64,000 bases of DNA from Microbacterium sp. USTB-Y (lineage in GTDB: Bacteria > Actinomycetota > Actinomycetes > Actinomycetales > Microbacteriaceae). Every line of letters starts with the position of its first letter. The first letter of the stretch is position 1. The stretch spans positions 186,001 to 250,000 of the forward strand of contig NZ_JAGMTU010000003.1 of NCBI RefSeq assembly GCF_023703415.1, in the 5' to 3' direction. The translations under genes were made by a program, and so were the position numbers. Shown here piece after piece: positions 14,784 to 23,700 of this stretch. Below the pieces are notes generated by a model that was not told where the DNA came from, searched no databases, and saw nothing but the letters and a program-made list of their open reading frames with translations.

Positions 14784-16466
14784 ATGCCCTTCACCCGCAC
14801 ACCGACACCCCGTGAGCTCCGGCAGGATCTGCTCCTCGCCGCGGTCCTGCTCGTGGGCGGGATCCTCAGTGCGGGCCTGTCGTCGATCGCGAAGGTGTAC
14901 GGCGCCGAGCAGGGCGAGCTGTGGACCGCCATCCCGTACGTCGTCGTGATCGCGGCGGCGCTCTCAGTCCGCCGCCGCTGGCCCGCTCCCGTCGCCGTCG
15001 TCGTCTCGCTCGCGTTCATCGTGGCGACCTCGCTGCACGTGCCCGAGATCTATGCGGGCAACATCGCCATGTTCATCGCCCTGTACACGGTCGGGGCGTG
15101 GATGAACGCCCGCCGCGGCGCGTTCCTCGTGCGGGCCGGGATCATGACCGTGATGGCCGTGTGGCTCGTGATCGAGATGTACCGGCAGGCGATCGATCAG
15201 GCCGCGAAGGCGGATGTCGTCGCCGGGATGTTCTCGCCCCTCGTCGCGTTCCTCATGCTGCAGGTGCTTCTGAACGTGCTGTACTTCGGCGGCGCCTATT
15301 ACTTCGGCGAACGCAGCTGGATCGCCGCCCGGCAGCGTGCGGCGCTGGAGCAGCGCACCGCGGAGCTCGAGCGCGAGCGCGCCCTCAGCGCCGCCCAGGC
15401 CGTGGCCCTGGACCGCGTGCGCATCGCCCGCGAGCTGCACGACGTCGTCGCCCACCACGTCTCGGTGATGGGCGTGCAAGCGGGGGCCGCGCGGATGATG
15501 ATCCCGCAGGACCCCCAGGCCGCGACCGCCATCGTCGCCGGAATCGAGACCGCGGCGCGCGACGCAATCCGCGACTTCCACCAGTTGCTGGACACGCTCC
15601 GCGACCCCGGCGACAGCGAGGACGTCGCCTCGACGGTCGAGGTGGACGACATCGCCGACCTCGCCGTCGCGTCGACCGCCGCAGGGCTCCCCACCCGTCT
15701 GCAGGTGGTCGGCGACCCCGTGCCGGTGCCGCGGGTGACGGCGGTGAACCTGTACCGGATCGCGCAGGAGTCGCTCACGAACGCACGGCGTCACGCCGGC
15801 CCCGATGCCGAGGCGGACGTGCGGATCCGCTACGAGCGGGGTTCCGTCGAGCTCGAGGTGGTCAACACGGGGCGGATCGTCACCGGCCTGCGACCGGGAC
15901 TGGGCCAGCTCGGCATGCGCGAGCGGGCGACGGCGTCGGGGGGCTCGATCGAGCTCGTCCCCCGCTCGACCGGCGGATTCCGCGTGCGCGCCACCCTGCC
16001 GTTGGCCGGGGCCGAGGCTGGGGCCGCCGATCGCGCCGGGGCCGCCGAGTCGCCCAGCCGCGAGGACCCCGCTGGCCGGTCCGACCGTGAGGACCGCGCT
16101 GGCCGGTCCGACCGTGAGGACCCCGCTGGCCGGTCCGACCGTGAGGACCCCGCTGGCCGGTCCGACCGTGAGGACCCCGCTGGCCGGTCCGACCGTGAGA
16201 CCGAACCTGCGCCTCGAGACCGACGATCGTTCCCTTGGTCTCGCGACGCAGGTTCGGTCTCACGGTCATCCGGCGTACCAGCCCCCCGCGCCGACGACGC
16301 ATCGGCGACAGCCGCAACGCACCCGAGCGAGCCGCACGGAACGCACGAGCCCCAAGGAACGCAGGGACCCCACGGAACGAGCGAGCCCCACGGAGCGCAC
16401 GAGCCGCACGGAACGGACGAGCCGCACGGACCACAGGAACCGCGCATCCGGGAGGGAGCCGCGTGA
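14784..16466 (+). CDS. NarL-type sensor histidine kinase with repetitive C-terminal tail
   Basis: 560 residues. Residues about 14-165 hold five or six membrane helices. The HisKA_3 phosphoacceptor reads RIARELHDVVAHHVSVMGVQ near residue 225, and the ATPase domain includes RIAQESLTNARRHAG (N box, about 328) and GLGQLGMRERATASGG near 372-387. The catalytic part ends near residue 408 (ATLPLAGAE). The remaining 150 residues are unlike a kinase: five 9-residue units (REDPAGRSD), then the translation of a dispersed palindrome, then six EPHGTx hexapeptides. Overlaps the response regulator by GTGA. A TACGGT box 6 bp before ATG 14784 supports this start over the upstream ATG at 14748. Confidence 0.85.
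   Translation: MPFTRTPTPRELRQDLLLAAVLLVGGILSAGLSSIAKVYGAEQGELWTAIPYVVVIAAALSVRRRWPAPVAVVVSLAFIVATSLHVPEIYAGNIAMFIALYTVGAWMNARRGAFLVRAGIMTVMAVWLVIEMYRQAIDQAAKADVVAGMFSPLVAFLMLQVLLNVLYFGGAYYFGERSWIAARQRAALEQRTAELERERALSAAQAVALDRVRIARELHDVVAHHVSVMGVQAGAARMMIPQDPQAATAIVAGIETAARDAIRDFHQLLDTLRDPGDSEDVASTVEVDDIADLAVASTAAGLPTRLQVVGDPVPVPRVTAVNLYRIAQESLTNARRHAGPDAEADVRIRYERGSVELEVVNTGRIVTGLRPGLGQLGMRERATASGGSIELVPRSTGGFRVRATLPLAGAEAGAADRAGAAESPSREDPAGRSDREDRAGRSDREDPAGRSDREDPAGRSDREDPAGRSDRETEPAPRDRRSFPWSRDAGSVSRSSGVPAPRADDASATAATHPSEPHGTHEPQGTQGPHGTSEPHGAHEPHGTDEPHGPQEPRIREGAA
16059..16193. repeat. Five tandem 27-bp units inside the kinase gene
   Basis: Units 16059-16085, 16086-16112, 16113-16139, 16140-16166 and 16167-16193 of CGTGAGGACCCCGCTGGCCG plus GTCCGAC; units 3-5 are identical. 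Multiple of three, so the reading frame is kept. Confidence 0.9.
16191..16267. repeat. Dispersed palindrome, family 1 (copy 2), inside a coding region
   Basis: Perfect 21-bp outer arms (16191-16211 and 16247-16267; GACCGTGAGACCGAACCTGC + G and complement) with an inner GAGACC/GGTCTC pair. Same family as 306-378 and 20739-20811, but here within the open frame of the kinase tail. Confidence 0.88.
16329..16436. repeat. Six degenerate 18-bp units inside the kinase gene
   Basis: Imperfect units of GAGCCGCACGGAACGCAC from 16329 to 16436 encode EPHGTH, EPQGTQ, GPHGTS, EPHGAH, EPHGTD, EPHGPQ. Confidence 0.85.
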
Positions 16467-17191
16467 CAGCGCCGATCCGCGTGCTCCTCGTCGACGATCA
16501 CGCCATGCTCCGGGCGGGGTTCCGCACCATCCTCGATCTGCAGCCCGACATCGCCGTCGTGGGCGAGGCGGCGAGCGGAACCGAGGCGGTGACGCTGGCC
16601 GGATCCCTGCAGCCCGACGTCATCACCATGGACGTGCAGATGCCCGACATGGACGGCATCGAGGCGACGCGGCGGATCCGCGCCGACGAGCGGATCCGCG
16701 CCTCCATCGCGATCGTGACGACCTTCGATCGCGACGACTACCTGTTCGACGCGCTGGACGCCGGCGCGAGCGGATTCCTGCTCAAGAACGCCGGCCCTGA
16801 GGAACTCGTCGCGGCGGTGCGGGCGCTGGCCGCCGGCGACGGCATGCTCGCCCCCGAGGTCACCCGGCGGGTGCTGCAGCGCTTCGCCGCCCGCCCGGTT
16901 CCGACGCCATCCGCCGCGCCCTCGATCCGGGCGGTCTCGGATCCGGCGACCGGATCGGCCGCCCTCCCCAGCGCCGACCTTCCGGAACCGCTCACCGAGC
17001 GCGAGGGCGACGTGCTGCGCCTCGTCGCCGAGGCGTGGAGCAACGCCGAGATCGCCGCGGAGCTGTTCATCGGCGAGGCGACGGTGAAGACGCACGTGTC
17101 GCGGATCCTGCAGAAGCTCGGCGCACGCGACCGCGTGCAGGCGGTGGTGCTCGCGCACCGGCTGGGCCTGGCGCCGCCGCCCGCCCGCTAG
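16463..17191 (+). CDS. NarL/LuxR-type response regulator
   Basis: 242 residues, GTG start overlapping the kinase stop, with GGAGGG upstream. Receiver domain at 4-120: VLLVDDHAMLRAGF (acidic pair), DVITMDVQMPDMDGIEA (phosphoacceptor Asp near 55), VTTF (Thr) and LLKNAGPEEL (Lys near 107). A Pro/Ala-rich linker of about 30 residues precedes the LuxR helix-turn-helix (LTEREGDVLRLVAEAWSNAE ... VKTHVSRILQKLGARDR) at about 172-230. Partner of the kinase; a BenE-type transporter follows with its own leaderless promoter, so target genes are not given by position. Confidence 0.92.
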   Translation: MTAPIRVLLVDDHAMLRAGFRTILDLQPDIAVVGEAASGTEAVTLAGSLQPDVITMDVQMPDMDGIEATRRIRADERIRASIAIVTTFDRDDYLFDALDAGASGFLLKNAGPEELVAAVRALAAGDGMLAPEVTRRVLQRFAARPVPTPSAAPSIRAVSDPATGSAALPSADLPEPLTEREGDVLRLVAEAWSNAEIAAELFIGEATVKTHVSRILQKLGARDRVQAVVLAHRLGLAPPPAR

Positions 17192-17194
17192 CCT
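17189..17194 (+). promoter_or_regulatory. Leaderless -10 element of the BenE gene (TAGCCT)
   Basis: TAGCCT overlaps the regulator stop codon; CTCCCC and ATG at 17201 follow. Confidence 0.55.
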
Positions 17195-17200
17195 CTCCCC

Positions 17201-18436
17201 ATGGCCGACACCGCGAGCGCTCCGCACGCCCACCCGCGCAGCTCGCTTTCCCGTCCGATCATGGCCGGCGTCGTGACCGCGCTCGTCGGGTTCACGAGCT
17301 CCTTCGCCGTCGTGCTCACCGGCCTCGCGGCGGTCGGCGCGAACCACGCGCAGGCGGCGAGCGGTCTGCTCGCGCTCAGCCTCACGATGGGCGCCGCCTG
17401 CATCGTGCTGGCGTGGCGCTACCGCATGCCGATCACCGCGGCCTGGTCGACCCCGGGCGCCGCACTGCTCGCCGCTTCCGGGGCGGCGGGCGGGGCGGGC
17501 GCCGGGATCGACGGGGGCTGGCCGGCGGCCGTCGGAGCGTTCCTCATCGTCGCGGGGCTGGTCCTGCTCACGGCCCTGGTGCCGCAGCTCGGGGCGCTCA
17601 TCGCCGCGATCCCGCCGTCGATCGCGCAGGCCATGCTCGCCGGCGTGCTGCTGCCCCTGTGCCTCGCCCCGATCACCGGACTCGCCGCGAACCCGTGGGG
17701 CGTGATCCCCGTCGTGCTGACCTGGCTCGTGTTCGCCCGGCTCGCGCCGCGGTGGGCTGTGCCGCTGGCGTTCCTCACGGCGACCGTCGTCATCGTCATC
17801 GCGATCGCGACCGGTGCTCCGACGGGCGCTCGGGCGGCCGTGGATCCCGCCGCGCTGCTCCCCCGCGTCGAGCTGACGGCGCCGACGTTCACGGTCGGCG
17901 CGCTCGTCGGCATCGCGCTGCCCCTCTTCATCGTGACGATGGCGTCGCAGAACGTCCCGGGCGTGGCCGTGATGCGCAGCTTCGGCTACGAGGTGCCCTG
18001 GCGTCCGGCGATGCTCGTGACCGGCATCGGCACCGCCCTCGGGGCTCCCGCCGGCGGGCATGCGATCAACCTCGCCGCGATCAGCGCCGCCCTCGCGGCG
18101 GCGCCCGACGCGGAACCGGATCCGAAGCGCCGCTGGATCGCCGGTGTCTCCACGGGCGTCTCCTACCTGGTGCTGGGCGGCTGCTCGGCGGCCTTCGCCG
18201 CGCTCGTGGCGCTCGCACCGACCGCCGTGATTCCGGCGGTGGCCGGCCTCGCTCTGTTCGGCGCCTTCGGATCCGCCGTGCAGCAGGCGATCGACGACCC
18301 CGGCGAGCGCACCCCCGCGGTGGTCACCTTCCTCGTCGCCGCGAGCGGGATGGCGTTCTGGGGCGTCAGCGCCGCGTTCTGGGCGCTCCTCGCCGGCCTG
18401 CTCGTGCGCGGCGCGCTGCACCTCGGGCGGCGCTGA
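17201..18436 (+). CDS. benE: BenE-family benzoate/H+ symporter-like transporter
   Basis: 411 residues with about twelve hydrophobic segments. Family stretches: GVVTALVGFTSSFAVVLTGL, RMPITAAWSTPGAALLA (near 80-96), PPSIAQAMLAGVLLPLCL, IALPLFIVTMASQNVPGVAV near 245 and GAPAGGHAINLAAISAALAA near 283. These are the conserved re-entrant regions of BenE. Known members import benzoate or related aromatic acids; no catabolic genes are next to this one, so the real substrate is open. Leaderless start. Followed by 218 bp of low-complexity GCGGGTCCGC-rich DNA with no gene. Confidence 0.9.
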   Translation: MADTASAPHAHPRSSLSRPIMAGVVTALVGFTSSFAVVLTGLAAVGANHAQAASGLLALSLTMGAACIVLAWRYRMPITAAWSTPGAALLAASGAAGGAGAGIDGGWPAAVGAFLIVAGLVLLTALVPQLGALIAAIPPSIAQAMLAGVLLPLCLAPITGLAANPWGVIPVVLTWLVFARLAPRWAVPLAFLTATVVIVIAIATGAPTGARAAVDPAALLPRVELTAPTFTVGALVGIALPLFIVTMASQNVPGVAVMRSFGYEVPWRPAMLVTGIGTALGAPAGGHAINLAAISAALAAAPDAEPDPKRRWIAGVSTGVSYLVLGGCSAAFAALVALAPTAVIPAVAGLALFGAFGSAVQQAIDDPGERTPAVVTFLVAASGMAFWGVSAAFWALLAGLLVRGALHLGRR

Positions 18437-18641
18437 GCGGATCCACCGTGCGCTGAGCGCCTCAACCCGAGAGCCTCCTCCGCGGGTCCGCAGGGCGGCG
18501 GTCCGCAGAGCGCGGGCGCGCGAGGCGCGGGTCCGCCGGGCGCGGTGACGCCGGACGACGAGGCGGACGCCCCCGGATCCACCTCCCGGATGACGCCGCG
18601 GAATCCGCCGCAGGGGGGATGCCCCGCCCGGCGCCGCTGAA

Positions 18642-18647
18642 TACCGT
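18642..18647 (+). promoter_or_regulatory. Probable leaderless -10 element (TACCGT)
   Basis: TACCGT with a 7-bp gap to ATG at 18655. Confidence 0.45.
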
Positions 18648-18654
18648 TGCTGTC

Positions 18655-19575
18655 ATGACCACAGTGCTCACCCGCACCACGACCACGGGGCTGCTCGAAC
18701 TCGAGGGCCTCACCAAGAGCTACGGCACCCGCCGGGTGCTCGACGACGTCTCGTTCCGCGTCGAGCCGGGCCGGCTCACGGGCTTCGTCGGCGGCAACGG
18801 CGCCGGCAAGACCACCACGATGCGGATCGTGCTCGGCGTGCTCGGGGCCGACGGCGGCAGCGTCCGCCTGGGCGGGCACGACGTCGCCGCCACCGACCGC
18901 CGCCACTTCGGCTACATGCCCGAGGAGCGCGGCCTCTATCCGAAGATGAAGGTGCTCGAGCAGGTCGCCTACCTGGCGCGCCTGCACGGCTTCGGCAAGG
19001 CGGACGCCACCGCCCGCGGCGAGGCGCTGCTGGTCGAGCTCGGCCTCGGCGAGCGCCTGCACGACACGATCGAGTCGCTCTCCCTGGGCAACCAGCAGCG
19101 GGCGCAGATCGCGGCGGCGCTCGTGCACGACCCCGAGGTGCTCATCCTCGACGAGCCGTTCTCGGGCCTGGATCCGCTCGCCGTCGACGTCGTGGCCGGG
19201 GTGCTGCAGACGCGGGCCGCGCAGGGGTCGTCGATCCTGTTCTCCTCGCACCAGCTCGACGTGGTGGAGCGCCTGTGCGACGACCTCGTCATCATCGCGG
19301 GCGGCACCATCCGCGCCTCGGGGTCCCGCGAGGAGTTGCGCGCTCAGCATTCCTCCCCCCGCTACGAGCTCGTCTCGGATGCGGACGCGGGATGGATCCG
19401 CTCCGAGCCGGGCATCACGGTCGTCGACTTCGAACGCGGCACCGCCGTCTTCGACGCCGAATCCCCCGACGACGCCCAGCGCGTGCTCCGCACCGCGCTC
19501 CAGCACGGGGTCGTGCACGCCTTCACCCCGCAGCGCCCGTCCCTCGCCCAGATCTTCAAGGAGGTCATCCAGTGA
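18655..19575 (+). CDS. ABC transporter ATPase (NatA-like)
   Basis: 306 residues. Walker A GGNGAGKTTT near residue 45, Q-loop replaced by FGYMPEERGLYPKM, signature region LSLGNQQRAQIAAALVHDP (LSLGN instead of LSGGQ, typical of NatA-type exporters), Walker B VLILDEPFSGLDP near 165, and H-switch SSHQLD. The C-terminal 80 residues form a DUF4162-like domain (RYELVSDADAGWIRSEPGIT). Its GTGA overlap with the permease gene makes an export pair. An ATG at 18619 is an alternative start; the TACCGT box favours 18655. Confidence 0.92.
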   Translation: MTTVLTRTTTTGLLELEGLTKSYGTRRVLDDVSFRVEPGRLTGFVGGNGAGKTTTMRIVLGVLGADGGSVRLGGHDVAATDRRHFGYMPEERGLYPKMKVLEQVAYLARLHGFGKADATARGEALLVELGLGERLHDTIESLSLGNQQRAQIAAALVHDPEVLILDEPFSGLDPLAVDVVAGVLQTRAAQGSSILFSSHQLDVVERLCDDLVIIAGGTIRASGSREELRAQHSSPRYELVSDADAGWIRSEPGITVVDFERGTAVFDAESPDDAQRVLRTALQHGVVHAFTPQRPSLAQIFKEVIQ

Positions 19576-20681
19576 GCACCTCGACCACCCCGAGCACCGG
19601 CGGGCTGTCCGTCGGCAACGGCGTCTTCCTCGTCGCCGAGCGCGAGATCGGATCCAAGCTCCGCAGCAAGGCGTTCCTGATCTCGACCGGCATCCTGCTG
19701 CTCATCGCCCTCGCCGGCGTGCTCATCGGCGGTTTCATGAGCAAGAACACCACGGAGACGGCCGTCGCGGTGACCTCCGAGACCGCCCTGGCGGTGCACG
19801 GCCTGCCCGGCCTGAAGCTCACCGAGGTGGCGGACACCACGGCCGCCGAGAAGCTGGTCCGGGAGGGGAAGGTCGAAGCCGCGCTCATCCCCGCGCCGGG
19901 CGACACGTCGTTCGGCTTCGAGATCGTCGCGCTGAAGAGCGCCCCCAGCAGCCTCCAGAGCATGTTCGCCAAGACGCCCAAGGTCACCCTGCTCGCGCCC
20001 GACACGACGAACCCGCTGCTGCGGTACCTGGTGGCGATCGGGTTCGGGGTGGTGTTCCTGATGGCGGCGTCGACCTTCGGCGCGACCATGGCGCAGAGCG
20101 TCGTGGAGGAGAAGTCGACGCGGGTGGTGGAGCTGCTGCTCGCGGCGATCCCCGCGCGGGTGCTGCTGGCCGGCAAGGTCATCGGCAACACGGTGCTCGC
20201 GATGGCGCAGATCCTCGCCCTCGCGGCGATCGCGGTGGTCGGTCTCATCGTCACCGGGCAGAACGCGGTGCTGGAGGGTCTCGGCTCGCCGCTCGTCTGG
20301 TTCGCCGTCTTCTTCCTCTTCGGCTTCGTGCTGCTGGCCTCGCTCTTCGCCGCCGCAGGCGCGATGGTCTCCCGCCAGGAGGACATCGGATCCACCACGA
20401 TGCCGATCACGATGCTGGTCATGGCGCCGTACTTCCTGGTGATCTTCCTCAACGACAACCCGGTGGCGATGACGATCCTGTCGTACATCCCGTTCTCGGC
20501 GCCGGTCGCGATGCCGGTGCGCCTGTTCGTCGGCGAGGCGCAGTGGTGGGAGCCGCTGGTGTCGCTGGTGATCCTGCTCGTCTCGTGCGTGGTCGCCATC
20601 CTCGTCGCCGCGAAGATCTACGAGAACTCCCTGCTGCGCATGGGCGGCCGCGTGAAGCTGTCCGAGGCCCTGAAGGGCTGA
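19572..20681 (+). CDS. ABC-2 type permease (NatB-like)
   Basis: 369 residues, GTG start inside the ATPase stop codon. N-terminal membrane helix (AFLISTGILLLIALAGVLIG) is followed by an extracytoplasmic domain of about 130 residues, then GATMAQSVVEEKSTRVVELL (the cytoplasmic coupling region EEKSTRVVE typical of NatB/YhaP) and five more helices. Expected to export sodium or a small toxic molecule together with the ATPase. Normal length for the family. Family 1 palindrome 57 bp after the stop. Confidence 0.9.
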   Translation: MSTSTTPSTGGLSVGNGVFLVAEREIGSKLRSKAFLISTGILLLIALAGVLIGGFMSKNTTETAVAVTSETALAVHGLPGLKLTEVADTTAAEKLVREGKVEAALIPAPGDTSFGFEIVALKSAPSSLQSMFAKTPKVTLLAPDTTNPLLRYLVAIGFGVVFLMAASTFGATMAQSVVEEKSTRVVELLLAAIPARVLLAGKVIGNTVLAMAQILALAAIAVVGLIVTGQNAVLEGLGSPLVWFAVFFLFGFVLLASLFAAAGAMVSRQEDIGSTTMPITMLVMAPYFLVIFLNDNPVAMTILSYIPFSAPVAMPVRLFVGEAQWWEPLVSLVILLVSCVVAILVAAKIYENSLLRMGGRVKLSEALKG

Positions 20682-20738
20682 GGGGCTCGCTCGCGGGGCT
20701 CGGCCGGACGGCTGGGCCCCGCGGCGCTCCCCGAACGG

Positions 20739-20811
20739 CCGCGAGACCGAACCTCCGTCCCGAGACCGACTATCAGAACGTCGGTCTCGGGACGCGGGTT
20801 CGGTCTCGCGG
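20739..20811. repeat. Dispersed palindrome, family 1 (copy 3)
   Basis: 73-bp inverted repeat, CCGCGAGACCGAACCTCCGT facing ACGCGGGTTCGGTCTCGCGG, downstream of the ABC permease gene. Confidence 0.85.
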
Positions 20812-20949
20812 TCGTGTCGGGGCGGCACCGGGGATCCGGGAACGCGTCGGATCCGGTTCCGGGAATATTCACACGCATGGATCGTTAGCCTCAGGGTACG
20901 GACGATGAGGTCCGGCGCCCCGAGAACCGATCCGAAAGGCCTCATCACC

Positions 20950-21534
20950 ATGAGCACTCCCGCCCTCGACCGCACCGCGGTCACCGACGCCCCGATCCTC
21001 GACGTGCTCGCCGAGCGCTGGAGCACCCGCATCTTCGACCCCGCTTCCACGATCGACGAGGAGGCCCTGGCCAGCGCGCTGGAGGCCGCCCGCTGGGCGC
21101 CGACGGCCGCGAACAGCCAGCCCTGGCGCGCGATCGTCGCCCGCCGCGGCTCCGCGGCGCACGGCAAGGTGCTCGGCAGCCTGATGGGCTTCAACAGCGC
21201 CTGGGCCGGCGACGCCGCCCTGCTCGTCGTCTTCGTCGCCGAGACCACCCGTGACGACCAGCCCATGCCGTGGGCGCTGTACGACACCGGCCAGGCCGCC
21301 GCGCACTTCACCGTGCAGGCGCACGCCAACGGCCTGTCCACGCACCAGATGGGCGGCTTCGACCGCGACGCCATCTCGGCCGCGTTCGAGCTGGGCGCCG
21401 AGTTCACCCCGATCTCCGTCATGGCCGTCGGCGAGCTGGGCGACATCCGCACCGCGAGCGACGAGATGCAGCAGCGCGAGAACGCGCCGCGCGTGCGCCG
21501 CCCCATCGCCGAGACGGTCATCGTCAACGACTGA
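20950..21534 (+). CDS. Nitroreductase-family oxidoreductase
   Basis: 194 residues; ATG chosen with AAAGG 11 bp upstream. RWSTRIFDP near residue 24 (the RRS-type FMN-binding motif) and ARWAPTAANSQPWRAIVAR near 45-63 are family markers; GQAAAHFTVQAHANGLSTHQ forms the dimer/FMN helix region and GELG near 160 the last phosphate contact. Predicted FMN-dependent NAD(P)H oxidoreductase of unknown substrate. Single gene closed by a hairpin terminator. Confidence 0.9.
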   Translation: MSTPALDRTAVTDAPILDVLAERWSTRIFDPASTIDEEALASALEAARWAPTAANSQPWRAIVARRGSAAHGKVLGSLMGFNSAWAGDAALLVVFVAETTRDDQPMPWALYDTGQAAAHFTVQAHANGLSTHQMGGFDRDAISAAFELGAEFTPISVMAVGELGDIRTASDEMQQRENAPRVRRPIAETVIVND

Positions 21535-21548
21535 TCCCCGGGATCCGA

Positions 21549-21579
21549 AACGCCCCCTCCGCCCACCGGAGGGGGCGTT
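21549..21579 (+). terminator. Intrinsic-type terminator after the nitroreductase
   Basis: Stem AACGCCCCCTCCG / CGGAGGGGGCGTT with 5-nt loop, 14 bp after the stop. Confidence 0.8.
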
Positions 21580-21751
21580 CGTCGTCCGGGGCGCGCTCGC
21601 TGCCCCGCCGTGCCTCCCGAGAACAGGCGGATCGCCCCGGAGCAGGCGGATCCTGGGCGGATCCACCTCATCTCGGTCGATCGACCGGTCCTCGGTCACT
21701 TCTGATCGGGGGCCCCGGGCCAGATGCGGGCCCGACCCGGCGCCGGTCGGG

Positions 21752-23569
21752 TCAGCGCTTGCGGTGGCGGCGCGCGGCGAGCGCGTCCGCGGCGCGGATC
21801 AGCGACAGGTGCGAGAACGCCTGCGGGGTGTTGCCCACCTGGCGGCGCCCGATCGGGTCGTACTCCTCGCTCAGCAGGCCGACGTCGTTGCGCAGCCCGC
21901 ACAGCCGATCCATGAGCGCCTCGGCCTCGGCGGTGCGCCCGGTCACCGCGTACTGCTCGACGAGCCAGAACGAGCACGCGAGGAACGGATGCTCGGATCC
22001 CGCGAGGCCGTCCACGCCCGTCGCGGTGCGGTACCGCATCACGAGTCCGTCGCGCATCAGGGTCTGCTCGATCCGCTCCACGGCGGCGAGCATGCGCGGG
22101 TCGTCCGGCGCGCAGTACCCGGTGCGCGGGATGAGCAGCAGCGCCGCATCCACCTCGTCGGTGCCACTGTGCTGCACGAAGCACCCGTCGCGCACGCCGT
22201 GCTCGTCGATCTCGGCACGCAGCCGATCGCGCACCTCGCGCCAGCGGTCGGCCGGTCCGTGCAGGCCGTCCTTCTCGACCGCGCTCACACCGCGGTCGAA
22301 CGCCGCCCACAGCGACACCCGCGAGTGCGTGAAGAACTGCGGATCCCCGCGGATCTCCCACATGCCGTTGTCGGGCCGATCCAGCTGCTTCTCGGCCTGC
22401 CGCAGCATCACCCGCTGCAGCGACCACGACCGCTCCGACTCCGCGAGACCGGCGCGCCGCGCGGCGCCGAGGGTCATCAGCACCTCGCCGAAGACGTCGG
22501 CCTGGAACTGCTCCGCCGCGCCGTTGCCGACGCGCACCGGGACGGATCCGGCGTATCCGGGAAACGACGGCATGTCGCGTTCGCGCAGGTCGCGCTCCCC
22601 GGCGAGCCCGTACATGATCTGCAGGTCGGCCGGATCCCCGGCCACGGCCCGCAGCAGCCAGTCGCGCCACGCCCGCGCCTCGTCGGCGAGGCCGTGACCG
22701 AGCAGGGCCTCGAGGGTGAGGGCGGCGTCGCGGAGCCAGACGTAGCGGTAGTCCCAATTGCGCTCCCCGCCGAAGTCCTCGGGCAGCGACGTGGTCGCCG
22801 CCGCGGCGATGCCTCCGGTCTCGCGGTTCGTGAGCGCCCGGAGGATGAGCAGCGATCGCCGCACGTCCTCCTGGTGACCGCCCTCGTGGGCGATCCCGTC
22901 GGCCCAGTCGCGCCACCACGCCGCGGTCTCCCGTCCGGACGCACCCACGTCGAGCGGAGGCGGCGCGGATCGATAGGACGGGAACCAGGTCAACGTGAGC
23001 GCCGCGTGCTCCCCCGCCCCGACCTCGACCGTGCCGACGTGGCTGTGCCCGTGCGGGTACAGCGCACCGCCGCGCACCACGACGGCGTCGGGTCCCGCCG
23101 TCGCCGTGAGCTCGGGGGCGAGATCGGTGCCGGTCTGCCGCACCCACGGCAGCGCCCGCGCGTAGTCGAACCGGAACCGCAGCTCCTGCCGGAACGCCAT
23201 CCGCCCGCTGACACCCGCGATCCGCCGGATCACGTCGGTGCGGTCGCCGCCCTGGGGCGCGGGGGCGCCCGTGGTGTCGTCCCGGGGCGGAATCGGCATC
23301 CACTCGGTGACCTCGGCGACGCCCTCGGCGCTCTCCCACCGGGTCACCAGGCAGAACGTGTCGCCGTCGTACCGCCGGGTCGCGGTGGCGTCGGGATCCG
23401 CCGGCCGCAGCGTCCAGTGCCCCTGCTCGACGTCGCCGAGCAGGGATCCGAACAGCGACGCCGAGTCGAGCCGCGGCGCACAGAGCCAGTCGATGCTCCC
23501 GGCTCGGGAGACCAGCGCCGCCGTACGTCCGTCACCGAGCAGCGCGTAGTCCTCGATCGGTGCACTCAT
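21752..23569 (-). CDS. Glycoside hydrolase family 15 enzyme (trehalase/glucoamylase-like)
   Basis: 605 residues, no signal peptide. N-terminal GH15 beta-sandwich begins PIEDYALLGDGRTAALVSR and SIDWLCAPRLDSASLF; the alpha/alpha barrel carries GERNWDYRYVWLRDAALTLE (near 275, substrate-binding Arg/Asp) and the C-terminal SEEYDPIGRRQVGNTPQAFS (catalytic Glu). Actinobacterial intracellular GH15 proteins include trehalases, so trehalose or maltodextrin hydrolysis is likely. Typical GNFPQAFSH reads GNTPQAFSH. Divergent from the G6PDH gene 131 bp away, consistent with glucose feeding. Confidence 0.9.
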   Translation of the reverse strand: MSAPIEDYALLGDGRTAALVSRAGSIDWLCAPRLDSASLFGSLLGDVEQGHWTLRPADPDATATRRYDGDTFCLVTRWESAEGVAEVTEWMPIPPRDDTTGAPAPQGGDRTDVIRRIAGVSGRMAFRQELRFRFDYARALPWVRQTGTDLAPELTATAGPDAVVVRGGALYPHGHSHVGTVEVGAGEHAALTLTWFPSYRSAPPPLDVGASGRETAAWWRDWADGIAHEGGHQEDVRRSLLILRALTNRETGGIAAAATTSLPEDFGGERNWDYRYVWLRDAALTLEALLGHGLADEARAWRDWLLRAVAGDPADLQIMYGLAGERDLRERDMPSFPGYAGSVPVRVGNGAAEQFQADVFGEVLMTLGAARRAGLAESERSWSLQRVMLRQAEKQLDRPDNGMWEIRGDPQFFTHSRVSLWAAFDRGVSAVEKDGLHGPADRWREVRDRLRAEIDEHGVRDGCFVQHSGTDEVDAALLLIPRTGYCAPDDPRMLAAVERIEQTLMRDGLVMRYRTATGVDGLAGSEHPFLACSFWLVEQYAVTGRTAEAEALMDRLCGLRNDVGLLSEEYDPIGRRQVGNTPQAFSHLSLIRAADALAARRHRKR

Positions 23570-23688
23570 GAGCGCAGTCTGCCACCCGGCGCTCTGCGGA
23601 TTCCGCGAGCCCGCCCCGCGAGTCCGAGCCCGATCTTCCGAGAAGCAGGATCCGGCCGCGCCGGGCGACAAGCACGCGAGACGGAACG

Positions 23689-23694
23689 TATCGT
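23689..23694 (+). promoter_or_regulatory. Leaderless -10 element of the G6PDH gene (TATCGT)
   Basis: TATCGT, GGGCGC, then ATG at 23701. Confidence 0.55.
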
Positions 23695-23700
23695 GGGCGC

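Noticed and set aside
16059..16436. Kinase tail as a separate repeat protein gene
   Set aside because: No stop or start separates it from the kinase, and the following regulator overlaps the same frame's stop.
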